The notes below the pieces were generated by a model. It did no database searches. It worked only from the letters and a program-made list of their open reading frames with translations, and had not been told where the DNA came from. This document shows, piece after piece, positions 18,423 to 28,175 of a stretch of DNA of 64,000 bases (positions within the stretch are counted from its first letter, which is position 1; the number at the start of each line of letters is the position of its first letter). Both the position numbers and the translations under genes were made by a program. The DNA comes from Anaerolineales bacterium (GTDB lineage Bacteria > Chloroflexota > Anaerolineae > Anaerolineales > UBA6663), in contig JADZEK010000016.1 of assembly GCA_020850595.1 (NCBI GenBank), forward strand, positions 60,334 through 124,333. The letters run 5' to 3'.

Positions 18423-19160
18423 ATGGCTGAGCCTGCGCCCTTCACCGTTTACCCCGCCATTGATCTGCGCGGCGGCCGCGTGGTGCGCTTGGTGCAGGGC
18501 GACCCGGCGCGGCAGACCGTCTATGGCGACGACCCGGCCGCCGTGGCGCGCCGCTGGCAAGCCGAGGGCGCCGAGTGGCTGCACGTTGTCAACCTCGACG
18601 GCGCGTTTGGCGAGGCAAATGGGCCAAACGCCGCCGCGCTCCAGGCTGTTGTGGCCGTTGGCCCGAAGGTGCAGTTCGGCGGCGGCCTGCGCGACCGCGC
18701 CGCGCTGGAGCGCGTGCTGGGTCTGGGCGTGGCGCGGGCCGTGCTCGGCACCGCCGCCGTGGAGCAGCCCGCCCTCGTGGCCGAGGCCGTGCAGGCCTTT
18801 GGGCCGGAAGCCGTGGCCGTGGGCATTGATGCCCGCGCCGGGCGGGTGCGCGTGCGCGGCTGGGTGGGCGATGGCGGCGTGGACGCCACCGCGCTGGCCC
18901 TCCAGATGCGCGGCCTGGGTCTGCGCTGGTGCGTGTTCACCGATGTGGCCCGCGATGGCGTCGGCGCGGGGGTGAACGTGGCGGCCACGCAAGCCCTGGC
19001 CGAGGCCTCCGGCCTGCGCGTCATCGCCTCGGGCGGCGTGGCCGGGCCGGACGATGTCGCCCGCGTGCGCGCCGCCGGCCTGCCTGGTGTGATTGTCGGC
19101 CGCGCGCTCTATGAGGGGCAGGTGCAGCTCAAGGACGTGCTGAATGATCGCCATCGTTGA
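18423..19160 (+). CDS. hisA: ProFAR isomerase (HisA)
   Basis: HisA is a TIM-barrel isomerase converting ProFAR to PRFAR. The protein begins with VYPAIDLRGGRVVRLVQGD, the classic HisA start with the catalytic Asp. It contains VQFGGGLRD and VIASGGVAGPDD, the phosphate-binding loops of the barrel, and VFTDVARDGVGAG, with the second catalytic Asp. Length (245 residues) is usual. It follows hisB by 2 bp and overlaps hisH by 17 bp. Confidence 0.94.
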   Translation: MAEPAPFTVYPAIDLRGGRVVRLVQGDPARQTVYGDDPAAVARRWQAEGAEWLHVVNLDGAFGEANGPNAAALQAVVAVGPKVQFGGGLRDRAALERVLGLGVARAVLGTAAVEQPALVAEAVQAFGPEAVAVGIDARAGRVRVRGWVGDGGVDATALALQMRGLGLRWCVFTDVARDGVGAGVNVAATQALAEASGLRVIASGGVAGPDDVARVRAAGLPGVIVGRALYEGQVQLKDVLNDRHR

Positions 19161-19764
19161 CTACAAAGCGGGCAACCTCACCTCGGTCAAGCGCGCGCTT
19201 GACCATCTGGGCCTCGCCAACTGTGTCACGCCCGACCCGGCCGTCGTCGCGCGGGCCGAGCGCATCATCTTTCCCGGCGTCGGGCACGCCGGCAGTGCCA
19301 TGGCCGTGCTGCGCGAGCGCGGGCTAGACCTCGCTCTGCGCCGCGCGTTTGAGGCGGGCACGCCTATCCTCGGCACCTGCGTCGGCGCGCAGATCATCCT
19401 GGCTCACTCGGAAGAAGGCGACACCGCCTGCCTGGGCCTGCTCCCCGGCGACTGCGTGCGTTTCCGGCCCAGCGACCCGGCGCTCAAGATACCGCACATG
19501 GGTTGGAACAATGTGTATCTGACGCAGGCTCACCCGGTGCTGCGCGGCGTGGCAGACGGCAGCCAGTTCTACTTCGTCCACTCCTTCTATTTGCGGCCCG
19601 ATGACCCGACCGACATCTACGCCACGAGCGAGCACGGCGTCACGTTTCCGGCCGTCATCGGCCGGCGCAACCTGCTCGCCACGCAGTTTCACTCCGAAAA
19701 GAGCGGCGCGGCGGGGCTGGCGATCCTGCGCGCCTTCGCGGATTGGGACGGTGCGCCATGCTGA
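19144..19764 (+). CDS. hisH: Imidazole glycerol phosphate synthase, glutaminase subunit
   Basis: HisH hydrolyses glutamine and passes ammonia to HisF. The class I amidotransferase nucleophile is in GTCVGAQII with Cys at about residue 79, the oxyanion loop in [11 protein letters not shown] and the His-x-Glu pair in TQFHSEKS near the C-terminus. IPHMGWNNV is also typical. The Gln-contacting position in GTCVGAQ replaces the more common GICLGMQ, a minor variant. The gene starts inside hisA and its stop overlaps hisF, so the three are probably coupled. Confidence 0.95.
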   Translation: MIAIVDYKAGNLTSVKRALDHLGLANCVTPDPAVVARAERIIFPGVGHAGSAMAVLRERGLDLALRRAFEAGTPILGTCVGAQIILAHSEEGDTACLGLLPGDCVRFRPSDPALKIPHMGWNNVYLTQAHPVLRGVADGSQFYFVHSFYLRPDDPTDIYATSEHGVTFPAVIGRRNLLATQFHSEKSGAAGLAILRAFADWDGAPC

Positions 19765-20552
19765 GCAAACGCCTGATCTCCTGCCTGGACGTCCGCAACG
19801 GCCGCCTGGCCAAGAGCGTGCGGTTTGTGGATACCCGCGACATCGGCGACCCGGTGGAGACTGCCCGCCGCTACTACGCCGCCGGGTTGGACGAGTTGGT
19901 GTTCTACGACATCACCGCTTCCAGCGACCAGCGCGACATCATGCTCGATGTGGTCAGCAGCGTGGCGGCCGAGGTCTTCATTCCGTTTTCGGTTGGCGGC
20001 GGGCTGCGCACCGTGGCCGATTGCAGCCGCGTGCTGCTGGCCGGGGCCGAGAAGGTCAACGTCAACAGCGCCGCCGTCAAAAACCCGCAGCTCATCGCCG
20101 ATGCCTCGGTCGCCTTTGGCGCGCAGGCCGTGGTGCTCTCGCTGGACGCCAAGCAGGTGCCGGTGTCCGAAGCGATTCCGTCCGGCTACGAGATCGTCAT
20201 CAACGGCGGGCGCACGCCCATGGGCGTAGACGCGGTGGCCTGGGCGCGCCTGGGCCAGGCCCTGGGCGCGGGTGAGATTGTGGTCAACTCGATTGACGCC
20301 GACGGCACCAAGCAGGGCTATGAAATCCGGCTGACGCGGCTGATCGCCGACGCCGTGACCGTGCCCGTCATCGCCTCCGGCGGCGGCGGCACGCCGGAAC
20401 ACCTCTATGAGGTGCTAACTGACGGCCATGCCGACGCCGCGCTGGTGGCCTCCATGCTGCACTTTGGCGAGTACAGCGTGGCGGAAATCAAGGACTACCT
20501 GTTGGGCCGCGGGATCAAGATGCGGCCTGTCCCCGGAGGCGCTCATGGCTAA
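19758..20552 (+). CDS. hisF: Imidazole glycerol phosphate synthase, cyclase subunit
   Basis: HisF is the TIM-barrel cyclase that makes IGP and AICAR using ammonia from HisH. Present are [62 protein letters not shown] and [13 protein letters not shown]. The usual catalytic lysine position is KGVxF in many HisF; here it reads KSVRF, keeping the Lys. ATG 19758 is preferred over 19743 because it gives the standard N-terminus and overlaps the hisH stop. Length is 264 residues. Confidence 0.94.
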   Translation: MLSKRLISCLDVRNGRLAKSVRFVDTRDIGDPVETARRYYAAGLDELVFYDITASSDQRDIMLDVVSSVAAEVFIPFSVGGGLRTVADCSRVLLAGAEKVNVNSAAVKNPQLIADASVAFGAQAVVLSLDAKQVPVSEAIPSGYEIVINGGRTPMGVDAVAWARLGQALGAGEIVVNSIDADGTKQGYEIRLTRLIADAVTVPVIASGGGGTPEHLYEVLTDGHADAALVASMLHFGEYSVAEIKDYLLGRGIKMRPVPGGAHG

Positions 20553-21126
20553 ACTGCTGCTGGTGCGGCACGCCGCGCCCGCCGCCGACCCGTGCGTCGC
20601 GCCCTCCCAGTGGCCGCTCTCCGCTGTGGGCCGCGCCAGTTGCGCGCCGCTGGCCGAGGCGCTGCGGCCCTACTTGCCCGCCGCCCTCTACGCCAGCCGC
20701 GAGGCCAAGGCCGCCGAGACCGCCGCCCTGGTGGCGCGGGCGCTGGGGGTCAGGTTCGCGCCGGGCGCGGGCCTGCACGAGCACGCGCGCGCCACCGACG
20801 ACTGGCTGGATAGCCCCGCCGAGTTCCAGGCGCGGATGGAGACGCTGTACGCGCGGCCCAGCGCAGTGGTGTTTGGCACGGAGAGCGCCGACGCCGCGCA
20901 CGCGCGTTTCGCTGGGGCCGTGGCCGCCCTGCGCGCCGAAGGGCCCGCCGGCAATCTAGTCCTTTTTACCCACGGCACGGTGCTCACGCTGCTGGTGGCG
21001 CGGGCCAACCCCGGCCTCGACCCGCTGGCGTTCTGGCGCACGCTGGGCCAGCCCGCCATCGTCGTGCTCGACCGCGACACGCTGGCGCTAGAGTCCGTAA
21101 TTGAGAAGGTGGCGGCCGATGCCTGA
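20545..21126 (+). CDS. Histidine-phosphatase-superfamily protein, candidate histidinol phosphatase
   Basis: This 193-residue protein has the phosphoglycerate-mutase-like catalytic pattern: LLVRHAAPA with the phosphorylated His at residue 8, an Arg in [12 protein letters not shown], and the second His in [11 protein letters not shown]. It sits between hisF and hisI, with GGAGG 5 nt before its ATG, overlaps the hisF end by 8 bp, and its stop overlaps hisI. hisB here lacks a phosphatase domain and no PHP-, HAD- or IMPase-type histidinol phosphatase is in the operon. By position this gene is therefore a candidate for that step. That is inference; general sugar-phosphate or cobamide phosphatases share the fold. 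Confidence 0.8.
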   Translation: MAKLLLVRHAAPAADPCVAPSQWPLSAVGRASCAPLAEALRPYLPAALYASREAKAAETAALVARALGVRFAPGAGLHEHARATDDWLDSPAEFQARMETLYARPSAVVFGTESADAAHARFAGAVAALRAEGPAGNLVLFTHGTVLTLLVARANPGLDPLAFWRTLGQPAIVVLDRDTLALESVIEKVAADA

Positions 21127-21439
21127 CCTGAAGTGGGACGAGCGCGGCCTGCTGCCCGCCGTGGTGCAGGACGCGGCCACCGGCGAAGTGCTGATGGTGG
21201 CCTGGATGAACGCCGACGCCCTGGCGCAGACGCGGGCCACGGGCGAAGCGTGGTTCTGGAGCCGCAGCCGTAGTGAGTTGTGGCACAAGGGCGGCACCAG
21301 CGGCAACGTCATGCAGGTGCAGGAGATCCGCGTGGACTGCGACGCCGACACGCTGCTGCTGCGTGTGCAGCCCGCCGGGCCGGCCTGCCACACCGGCGAG
21401 CGCACTTGCTTTTACCGCCCCCTGGAGGCGTTGGCATGA
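21119..21439 (+). CDS. hisI: Phosphoribosyl-AMP cyclohydrolase
   Basis: The 106-residue protein opens the adenine ring of phosphoribosyl-AMP. It shows [45 protein letters not shown] and the metal-binding cysteines in [13 protein letters not shown]. These are all standard motifs of the HisI domain. Here it is separate from HisE, not fused. ATG 21119 overlaps the stop of the phosphatase-like gene; the more upstream codon at 21101 gives a non-conserved extension. The stop overlaps hisE as ATGA. Confidence 0.95.
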   Translation: MPDLKWDERGLLPAVVQDAATGEVLMVAWMNADALAQTRATGEAWFWSRSRSELWHKGGTSGNVMQVQEIRVDCDADTLLLRVQPAGPACHTGERTCFYRPLEALA

Positions 21440-21714
21440 CCCTGCAAGAGTTGTTCAGCCTGATTCAGTCGCGCCGCCAAAGCGCGCCGCCCGGCTCCTA
21501 CACCGCCCGGCTGTTTGCGGCGGGCGAGGATGAGATCGTCAAAAAGGTCGGCGAGGAAGTGGTGGAAGTCATCTTGGCCGTCAAGGGGCAGGGCGATCAG
21601 CGCGTGATCTCCGAAGTTGCGGACCTCTACTATCACAGCCTGGTGCTGCTCGCTGCGCGCGGCCTGACCCTGACCGACGTGGAGGCCGAGTTGACGCGGC
21701 GTCACCAAGGCTAG
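21436..21714 (+). CDS. hisE: Phosphoribosyl-ATP pyrophosphohydrolase
   Basis: HisE is a small all-alpha MazG-like enzyme that removes pyrophosphate from phosphoribosyl-ATP. The 92-residue product has [20 protein letters not shown], then [11 protein letters not shown] and [13 protein letters not shown], the acidic metal-binding helices of the family. It is the last gene of the his operon. It overlaps hisI by ATGA at its start and the convergent membrane-protein gene by 4 bp at its stop. No terminator is visible between the two. Confidence 0.94.
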   Translation: MTLQELFSLIQSRRQSAPPGSYTARLFAAGEDEIVKKVGEEVVEVILAVKGQGDQRVISEVADLYYHSLVLLAARGLTLTDVEAELTRRHQG

Positions 21715-22400
21715 CCCGAAGCGGAGGTGTCAAGCGGCGAAGCGGGTGCGGTTTCAACCGGCCCGGGCACGGCGGCAAGCGCGCGCCCCAGCACCGTGCC
21801 CGCCGCCAGCGCCGCAACGAAGTTGCCGATCATCGTCACCGAAACCATGGTGAAGGTCGCGGCGGCGTTCGGCCCGCCCACGCGCCGCCCCAGCAAGTCC
21901 TGAATGACCGTGGCCGCCAGGAACGCCACGGCGGCGGCCAGCCCCGCCTGCCATGCCACACGCCCGCCAAAGCGCAGCCCGCGCAGCAGCCCGCCGGCCA
22001 CGAAGGCCATCAGCGCCGAGACCAGGCCCATCGCGGGTGGAAAGATGACGGCGAAGATCACGTGGATCGGCACCGGCCCCAGCGCCCGCCGCTCCACGAA
22101 GATCTGCTCTAGCACTCCCAGGCCCAGCACCGCCCCCAGCGCGCCGACAATGAAGCCGGCGACCGCCCCCCAAAATAGGCGCGTGGTTGCCCGGCTGCCG
22201 GCCGCGCGCGCCACCGACTGGCCCCACAGCCCGCCACACACTGCCATCACTGCGAACCCGGCCACCGCCTGGGCGGCATTGGCCAGACGGTGCATCGGCA
22301 GGGCGGCCGAGATGGCAAACGCCACCAGGAACCCCAGCGGCAAAGCCCCACCCAACAGCAGGGCGGCGGGCAGCCCGTATTCGCGCAAAATGCGTTTCAT
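21711..22400 (-). CDS. Integral membrane protein of unknown function
   Basis: The roughly 229-residue protein is strongly hydrophobic with about six predicted membrane helices, for example GLPAALLLGGALPLGFLVAF, LFWGAVAGFIVGALGAVLGL and VAWQAGLAAAVAFLAATVI. The C-terminal tail is Ala/Pro-rich. I do not recognise a family. GGGAGG lies just upstream and favours the second of two adjacent ATGs (22400). TATAGT (22434-22439, minus strand) could be its -10. It faces the his operon and overlaps the end of hisE. It points away from the ilv leader, so it has its own transcript. Confidence 0.7.
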   Translation of the reverse strand: MKRILREYGLPAALLLGGALPLGFLVAFAISAALPMHRLANAAQAVAGFAVMAVCGGLWGQSVARAAGSRATTRLFWGAVAGFIVGALGAVLGLGVLEQIFVERRALGPVPIHVIFAVIFPPAMGLVSALMAFVAGGLLRGLRFGGRVAWQAGLAAAVAFLAATVIQDLLGRRVGGPNAAATFTMVSVTMIGNFVAALAAGTVLGRALAAVPGPVETAPASPLDTSASG

Positions 22401-22615
22401 CATGCCTCCCTGTGGTCAGTGCTGTCCATCCCCACTATAGCGGCAAGACCTCCCAGCCGCATCTGGACGCATTCACGTTTTTTCGGGAAATTCTATCCTA
22501 AGTATTCTGCCGTGGTCGTCTGGCGGCTTACCTCACACAGGTGGGCGTCCGGCTAGCTTAACCATAATAGACAGTTTGACCGAGCAAGCCACCGGACTTT
22601 TGAGCATGTTGCCTA

Positions 22616-22644
22616 GTGACAGGTTAGCCTATCGCTCGTAAACT
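22616..22644 (+). promoter_or_regulatory. Possible promoter of the ilv-leu operon
   Basis: GTGACA (22616-22621, 5/6) is 17 bp from TAAACT (22639-22644, 4/6). The predicted start near 22651 leaves a 5' leader of about 14 nt before the leader-peptide ATG at 22665. The remainder of 22404-22664 shows no gene. Confidence 0.45.
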
Positions 22645-22664
22645 GTCCCTACGTTGTGAAACTA

Positions 22665-22772
22665 ATGACAAACGCTTTCTCGCTCGCCCTCCTTGTCGTC
22701 GTCCTTATTGGGGTTCTCATTGAGAACCTTCTACCAGTTGGGTTGGCGACCGCGCGGGTCCGACAGCAGTAG
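22665..22772 (+). CDS. Ile/Val/Leu-rich leader peptide of the ilv-leu operon
   Basis: This 35-codon ORF reads MTNAFSLALLVVVLIGVLIE in its first 20 codons and continues with NLLPVGLATARV. Sixteen of the 35 residues are Leu, Val or Ile, and the core LALLVVVLIGVLI has them almost back to back. Such composition matches ilvL/leuL leaders that sense charged branched-chain tRNAs together. It is followed within 30 nt by an intrinsic terminator and then the ilv genes. A hydrophobic run could also suggest a tiny membrane peptide, but position and terminator make an attenuator more likely. Confidence 0.85.
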   Translation: MTNAFSLALLVVVLIGVLIENLLPVGLATARVRQQ

Positions 22773-22797
22773 CACCAAGTCAGAACCAAGCCGAACC

Positions 22798-22829
22798 AAG
22801 AGCCGCCCAACAAACGGGCGGCTCTTTTT
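22798..22829 (+). terminator. Attenuator terminator of the ilv-leu operon
   Basis: AAGAGCCGCCC (22798-22808) pairs with GGGCGGCTCTT (22816-22826), loop AACAAAC, with a T run at 22825-22829. Between the leader stop and this stem are three CCAAG repeats (starting near 22776, 22786 and 22796). These can pair with the TTGG doublets of the leader (GTTGGGTTGG), and GGTTGGC (22741-22747) can pair with GCCGAACC (22790-22797). These are possible rival structures, but I see no single clear antiterminator. Confidence 0.85.
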
Positions 22830-22846
22830 ATATCAGGAGCACGACC

Positions 22847-23038
22847 ATGCCTTTGGAACCCAACCCTCCCGATACCTGCTCCCCCTGGTATGAGTGCTAT
22901 ACCCAGGCCGAATTCGTCACGCCGGCGGCCCCGGGGCGGCTCGCCATCGAGTTCGTGGCGCCGCCGGCCGCTGAGCCTGCCCTCGCCGCCGCCGCCGATG
23001 GCGCTGCCGACGCCCTGTTCGACTACTACAACGCCTAA
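22847..23038 (+). CDS. Small uncharacterised protein between the ilv attenuator and ilvD
   Basis: The 63-residue ORF has a good ribosome binding site (AGGAG) 7-8 nt before ATG 22847 and ends 1 nt before the ilvD ATG. ilvD itself has no Shine-Dalgarno sequence and probably relies on coupling to this ORF. The protein starts [20 protein letters not shown] with two cysteines, has an Ala/Pro-rich middle and ends LFDYYNA. I recognise no family. It may be a real small protein subject to the same attenuation as the operon, or merely a translated spacer that delivers ribosomes to ilvD. Confidence 0.6.
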   Translation: MPLEPNPPDTCSPWYECYTQAEFVTPAAPGRLAIEFVAPPAAEPALAAAADGAADALFDYYNA

Positions 23039-23039
23039 C

Positions 23040-24710
23040 ATGCGCAGCGACCAGATCAAGCGCGGCATCGAGCGCGCCCCGCACCGCGCGCTGCTCAAAG
23101 CCACCGGCGTCAGCGACGCCGACATGGGTAAGCCCTTTATCGCCATCTGCAACTCCTACGTGGATATCGTGCCCGGCCATGTGCACCTGCAAGCCTTCGG
23201 CAAGCTGGTTAAAGACGCGGTGCGCGCCGCCGGCGGCGTACCCTTTGAGTTCAACACCATCGGCGTAGATGACGGCATCGCCATGGGCCACGTCGGCATG
23301 AAGTTCTCGCTGCCCTCGCGCGAGCTGATTGCTGACTGTGTTGAGACCATGCTGGAAGCCCATCGCTTCGACGGCATGGTCTGCATCCCCAACTGCGACA
23401 AGATCGTGCCGGGCATGCTCATGGCCGCCGTGCGCGTAAACGTACCCGCCATCTTCGTCTCCGGCGGGCCGATGGCTGCTGGGCGCACGCCCGACGGCGA
23501 AGCCATTGACCTGATCTCGGTCTTCGAGGGCGTGGGGGCGCGGCAGGCCGGCAAGATTGACGACCGCCGCCTCAAGCTGCTGGAAGATTTAGCCTGCCCC
23601 TCCTGCGGCTCGTGTTCGGGCATGTTCACCGCCAACAGCATGAACTGCCTCATGGAAGCACTGGGCCTGGCGCTGCCCTTCAACGGCTCGGCCCTGGCCC
23701 GCAGCGCTGAGCGTGAGGCCCTGGCCGTGCGCGCCGCCGGCCTGATCATGGAGTTGGTTGAGCGGCAGATCACCCCCCGCCAGATCGTCACGCCCGAAGC
23801 GCTCGATGACGCCTTCGCCCTCGATATGGCCATGGGCGGCTCGACCAACACCGTGCTGCACGCCCTGGCCATCGCCAACGAGGCCGGCATAGATTATCCG
23901 CTCAGCCGCATCAACGCCGTGGCTGACAAGGTGCCTCACCTCTCCAAGGTTAGCCCGGCCGGCCAGTGGCATATGGAGGATGTCCACCGCGCGGGGGGCG
24001 TACCCGCTATCCTGGCCGAGGTGGCCGCCGGCGGCAACACGCTGCACCTCGACCGCCTGACCGTGACCACCCACACCCTGCGCGAGAACATCGCCGGGGC
24101 GGCCATCAAAGACCCACAGGTCATCCGCCCGCGCGCCAACGCGCACTCACCCCGCGGCGGCCTGGCCATCTTGTTCGGCAACCTGGCCCCCAACGGCGCG
24201 GTGGTCAAGACCGGCGGGGTCAGCGCCCCCATGCAGCAGCACACCGGCCCAGCCCGCATCTACGACAGCATGGAAAGCTGCATGGCCGGCATCATGAACA
24301 AGGAAGTGCAGCCCGGCGACGTGGTGGTCGTGCGCTACGAAGGCCCCAAGGGCGGCCCCGGCATGCAGGAAATGCTCGGCCCCACCAGCGCCATCATGGG
24401 CATGGGCCTGGGCGACAAGGTCGCCCTTATCACCGATGGACGCTTCTCCGGCGGCACACGCGGCGCCTGCATCGGCCATGTTTCGCCCGAAGCGGCCGCG
24501 CGCGGCCCCATCGCCGCCCTCCAACCCGGCGACCTGATCGAGCTTGACCTTCAGGCGCGCACGCTCAACGTGCGCCTGAGCGCGGAAGAGATCGCCGCGC
24601 GGCTGGCCGCCCTGCCGCCCTTCACGCCGCGCACCCAAAGCCGCTGGCTGCGGCGCTACACGCACTTCGTCACCAGCGCTGACACCGGCGCGGTGCTGCG
24701 GTCGGACTAA
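23040..24710 (+). CDS. ilvD: Dihydroxy-acid dehydratase
   Basis: IlvD is an iron-sulfur dehydratase acting on dihydroxy-isovalerate and dihydroxy-methylvalerate. ATG 23040 gives [20 protein letters not shown] and 556 residues, the normal length. Cluster-ligand cysteines are in CIPNCDK, and [19 protein letters not shown] contains the next conserved set. [16 protein letters not shown] and [12 protein letters not shown] are further family signatures. A longer reading beginning at 22890 overlaps the 63-residue ORF and is not conserved. It is first of the ilv-leu biosynthetic genes. Confidence 0.95.
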   Translation: MRSDQIKRGIERAPHRALLKATGVSDADMGKPFIAICNSYVDIVPGHVHLQAFGKLVKDAVRAAGGVPFEFNTIGVDDGIAMGHVGMKFSLPSRELIADCVETMLEAHRFDGMVCIPNCDKIVPGMLMAAVRVNVPAIFVSGGPMAAGRTPDGEAIDLISVFEGVGARQAGKIDDRRLKLLEDLACPSCGSCSGMFTANSMNCLMEALGLALPFNGSALARSAEREALAVRAAGLIMELVERQITPRQIVTPEALDDAFALDMAMGGSTNTVLHALAIANEAGIDYPLSRINAVADKVPHLSKVSPAGQWHMEDVHRAGGVPAILAEVAAGGNTLHLDRLTVTTHTLRENIAGAAIKDPQVIRPRANAHSPRGGLAILFGNLAPNGAVVKTGGVSAPMQQHTGPARIYDSMESCMAGIMNKEVQPGDVVVVRYEGPKGGPGMQEMLGPTSAIMGMGLGDKVALITDGRFSGGTRGACIGHVSPEAAARGPIAALQPGDLIELDLQARTLNVRLSAEEIAARLAALPPFTPRTQSRWLRRYTHFVTSADTGAVLRSD

Positions 24711-24737
24711 CCTCACCATCAGACAAGGAGCCTGCCC

Positions 24738-26501
24738 ATGAAACTCACCGGTGCGCAAATGATCTGGCAATGTCTGGTGCGCGAAGGCGTACATACGGTC
24801 TTCGGCTATCCCGGCGGCGCCATCCTGCCCGCCTATGACGCCATGCTCGACTACCCGGTGCATCACGTGCTGGTGCGCCACGAGCAGGGCGCCGCGCACA
24901 TGGCCGACGGCTACGCCCGTGCCTCGGGCAAGGTCGGCGTCGCCATCTCCACCTCCGGCCCCGGCGCCACCAACATGGTCACCGGCATGGCCACCGCCAT
25001 GCTCGATTCGTCGCCCATCGTGTGCATCACCGGGCAGGTCGGCAGCCGGCTCATCGGCACCGACGCCTTCCAAGAGACCGACGTCACCGGCGTCACGCTG
25101 CCCGTCACCAAGCACAACTACCTGGTCACGCGGGCCGAAGACATTGCGCGCACCTTCCGCGAAGCGTTCTACATCGCCAAGAGCGGTCGGCCCGGCCCGG
25201 TGCTGATAGACATCACCAAAGACGCCCAGCAGTCCACCGCCGAGTTTGAATGGGATACTGCCGCGCCGCGGCTGCCCGGCTACCGGCCCGACCTGCGCGC
25301 CCTGCCGTCGGAATATCAGCGCGCCATCGAGCTGATCAACACCGCCCAGCGCCCCGTCATCCTGGCCGGGCACGGTGTCATCCTCTCCGGCGCCATGGCG
25401 CAGTTGCAGGCCTTCGCTGAAAAGACCCAGACGCCCGTGGCGCTCACCTTGCTGGGCCTGGGCGGCCTGCCCGCCTCGCACCCGCTCAATCTAGGCATGA
25501 TGGGCATGCATGGCGAAGCCTGGGTCAACAACGCTATTCAGGAAGCTGACCTGTTGCTGGCCTTCGGCATGCGATTTGACGACCGCGTGACCGGCAACCT
25601 GAAGACCTACGCGCCCTTCGCCCGCAAAGTCCACATCGAGATTGATCCCTCGGAGTTGAACAAGAACGTCAAGGTGGATGTCGGGCTGGTGGGCGACCTG
25701 CGCGAAGTGCTCGACGAGCTGCTGCCGGAGGTGGTCGCCAATGGCCACCGCGACTGGTTGGCCCACATTGACGAGATGAAGGGCGATTCGGCCGTACGCG
25801 ATATTCAGAACCTGCCCGACAGCGGCCATCTCTACGCCGCGCACGTCATCAACGATCTGTGGCGCCTGACCAAGGGCGAGGCCATCGTGGTGACCGACGT
25901 GGGCCAGCACCAGATGTGGGAAGCCCAATACTGGAAACACGAAGCGCCCCGCTCGCTGATCACCTCCGCCGGCCTGGGCACCATGGGCTTCGCGCTGCCC
26001 GCCGCGGTCGGCGCCAAGTTCGCCTGCCCCGACCAGGAGGTCTGGGTCATCGCCGGCGACGGCGGCTTCCAGATGACCATGGCCGAGCTGGCGACCATCG
26101 CCCAGGAGCAGATCAAGATCAACATCGCCATCATCAACAACGGCTACCTCGGCATGGTGCGCCAGTGGCAGGAATTCTTCTACGACCGCCGCTACGCCGC
26201 CACCCCGCTGCTCAGCCCCGATTTCGTGAAGCTGGCCGAAGCCTTTGGCCTCAAAGCCATGCGCGTTACCGAGCGCCGGCAGGTCAAATCTGCCGTGGAA
26301 GAGGCGCGCGCCTATCCGGGCACGGTTGTGCTTGAGTTCCAGGTAGATCAGGAAGACACCGTCTTCCCGATGGTGCCGGCCGGCGCCGACCTGAACGCCA
26401 TGATCCGCCGCCCCAAACCGGAGGCCAAGGCCGAAGCCGCGCCCGAACCCGCCCCCGAGTCTGAAATCTCACCCGTGCAGTCCGAAGTGCAGTGGCAGTA
26501 A
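24738..26501 (+). CDS. ilvB: Acetolactate synthase large subunit
   Basis: This ThDP-dependent enzyme makes acetolactate and acetohydroxybutyrate. The N-terminal FGYPGGAILPAYD contains the usual region of the catalytic Glu, which comes slightly later in RHEQGAAHMADGYARA. FAD/subunit motifs follow in the middle. The ThDP-binding GDGGFQMTMAELATIAQEQI with NNGYLGMVRQWQ is at the C-terminal end. A 30-residue Pro/Glu/Ala tail follows the conserved part. AAGGAG precedes the ATG. ilvN follows after 10 bp. Confidence 0.95.
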   Translation: MKLTGAQMIWQCLVREGVHTVFGYPGGAILPAYDAMLDYPVHHVLVRHEQGAAHMADGYARASGKVGVAISTSGPGATNMVTGMATAMLDSSPIVCITGQVGSRLIGTDAFQETDVTGVTLPVTKHNYLVTRAEDIARTFREAFYIAKSGRPGPVLIDITKDAQQSTAEFEWDTAAPRLPGYRPDLRALPSEYQRAIELINTAQRPVILAGHGVILSGAMAQLQAFAEKTQTPVALTLLGLGGLPASHPLNLGMMGMHGEAWVNNAIQEADLLLAFGMRFDDRVTGNLKTYAPFARKVHIEIDPSELNKNVKVDVGLVGDLREVLDELLPEVVANGHRDWLAHIDEMKGDSAVRDIQNLPDSGHLYAAHVINDLWRLTKGEAIVVTDVGQHQMWEAQYWKHEAPRSLITSAGLGTMGFALPAAVGAKFACPDQEVWVIAGDGGFQMTMAELATIAQEQIKINIAIINNGYLGMVRQWQEFFYDRRYAATPLLSPDFVKLAEAFGLKAMRVTERRQVKSAVEEARAYPGTVVLEFQVDQEDTVFPMVPAGADLNAMIRRPKPEAKAEAAPEPAPESEISPVQSEVQWQ

Positions 26502-26511
26502 AGGAACGCCC

Positions 26512-27069
26512 ATGCAACATACCATTGTCGCCTACGTGGAAGATAAGCCGGGTGTGCTCAACCGGGTGGCCTCGCTCTTTCGGCGGCGCGCTTTCAACAT
26601 CGAATCGCTGACCGTCGGGCACACCGACCAGCCGGGCGTCTCGCGCATGACCATCGTGGTGGATACCGATGAGTTCGGCGCGCGCCGGGCCGAGGCCAAC
26701 CTCTACAAGCTGGTGAATGTGCTGCGCGTCGAAGACGTGACCGCCCAGGCCAGCGTGGTGCGCGACCTGGCCCTCATCAAGATCAACGCCGACGGCAACA
26801 CCCGCACGCACGTCATGCAGTTGGCCGATGTCTTCCGCGCCCGCGTGGTGGATGTCGCCAACGAGACGCTCATCCTGGAGATCACCGGCACGGTGGACAA
26901 GATTGACAGCCTGGTGGAGGTGCTGCGGCCCTTTGGCATCGTCGAGATGGTGCGCACCGGCATCGTCGCCATGCGCCGCGGCGCCGACGCCGCCGACAAT
27001 CGGCCGCCCCGCGTCGCCGCGGCCGTTCCCACCGACGCGGCCGATGCGGCCGTCGCGTATTCGGTGTAA
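26512..27069 (+). CDS. ilvN: Acetolactate synthase small (regulatory) subunit
   Basis: The 185-residue protein has an N-terminal ACT domain (VEDKPGVLNRVASLFRRRAF then NIESLTVGHTD) and a second regulatory domain from about residue 80, so it is the long IlvN/IlvH type. It binds valine or related amino acids and controls IlvB. It has a good ribosome binding site (AAAGGA) and lies directly after ilvB. The C-terminal 20 residues are Ala/Asp-rich and not conserved. Confidence 0.94.
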   Translation: MQHTIVAYVEDKPGVLNRVASLFRRRAFNIESLTVGHTDQPGVSRMTIVVDTDEFGARRAEANLYKLVNVLRVEDVTAQASVVRDLALIKINADGNTRTHVMQLADVFRARVVDVANETLILEITGTVDKIDSLVEVLRPFGIVEMVRTGIVAMRRGADAADNRPPRVAAAVPTDAADAAVAYSV

Positions 27070-27091
27070 GCTCAGCTGTCACCCGGAGACC

Positions 27092-28171
<1,080 letters not shown>

Positions 28172-28175
28172 CGCC

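Noticed and set aside
14341..22830. T-box riboswitches in the his and ilv leaders
   Set aside because: No T-box consensus (such as the TGGNACCGCG-type bulge) is present, and the leader ORFs with terminators explain the regions.
24147..25481. Long minus-strand open frame (444 codons) across ilvD and ilvB
   Set aside because: It is antisense to two certain genes, is Gly/Ala/His-rich as expected for a shadow of GC-rich codons, and shows no family motif.
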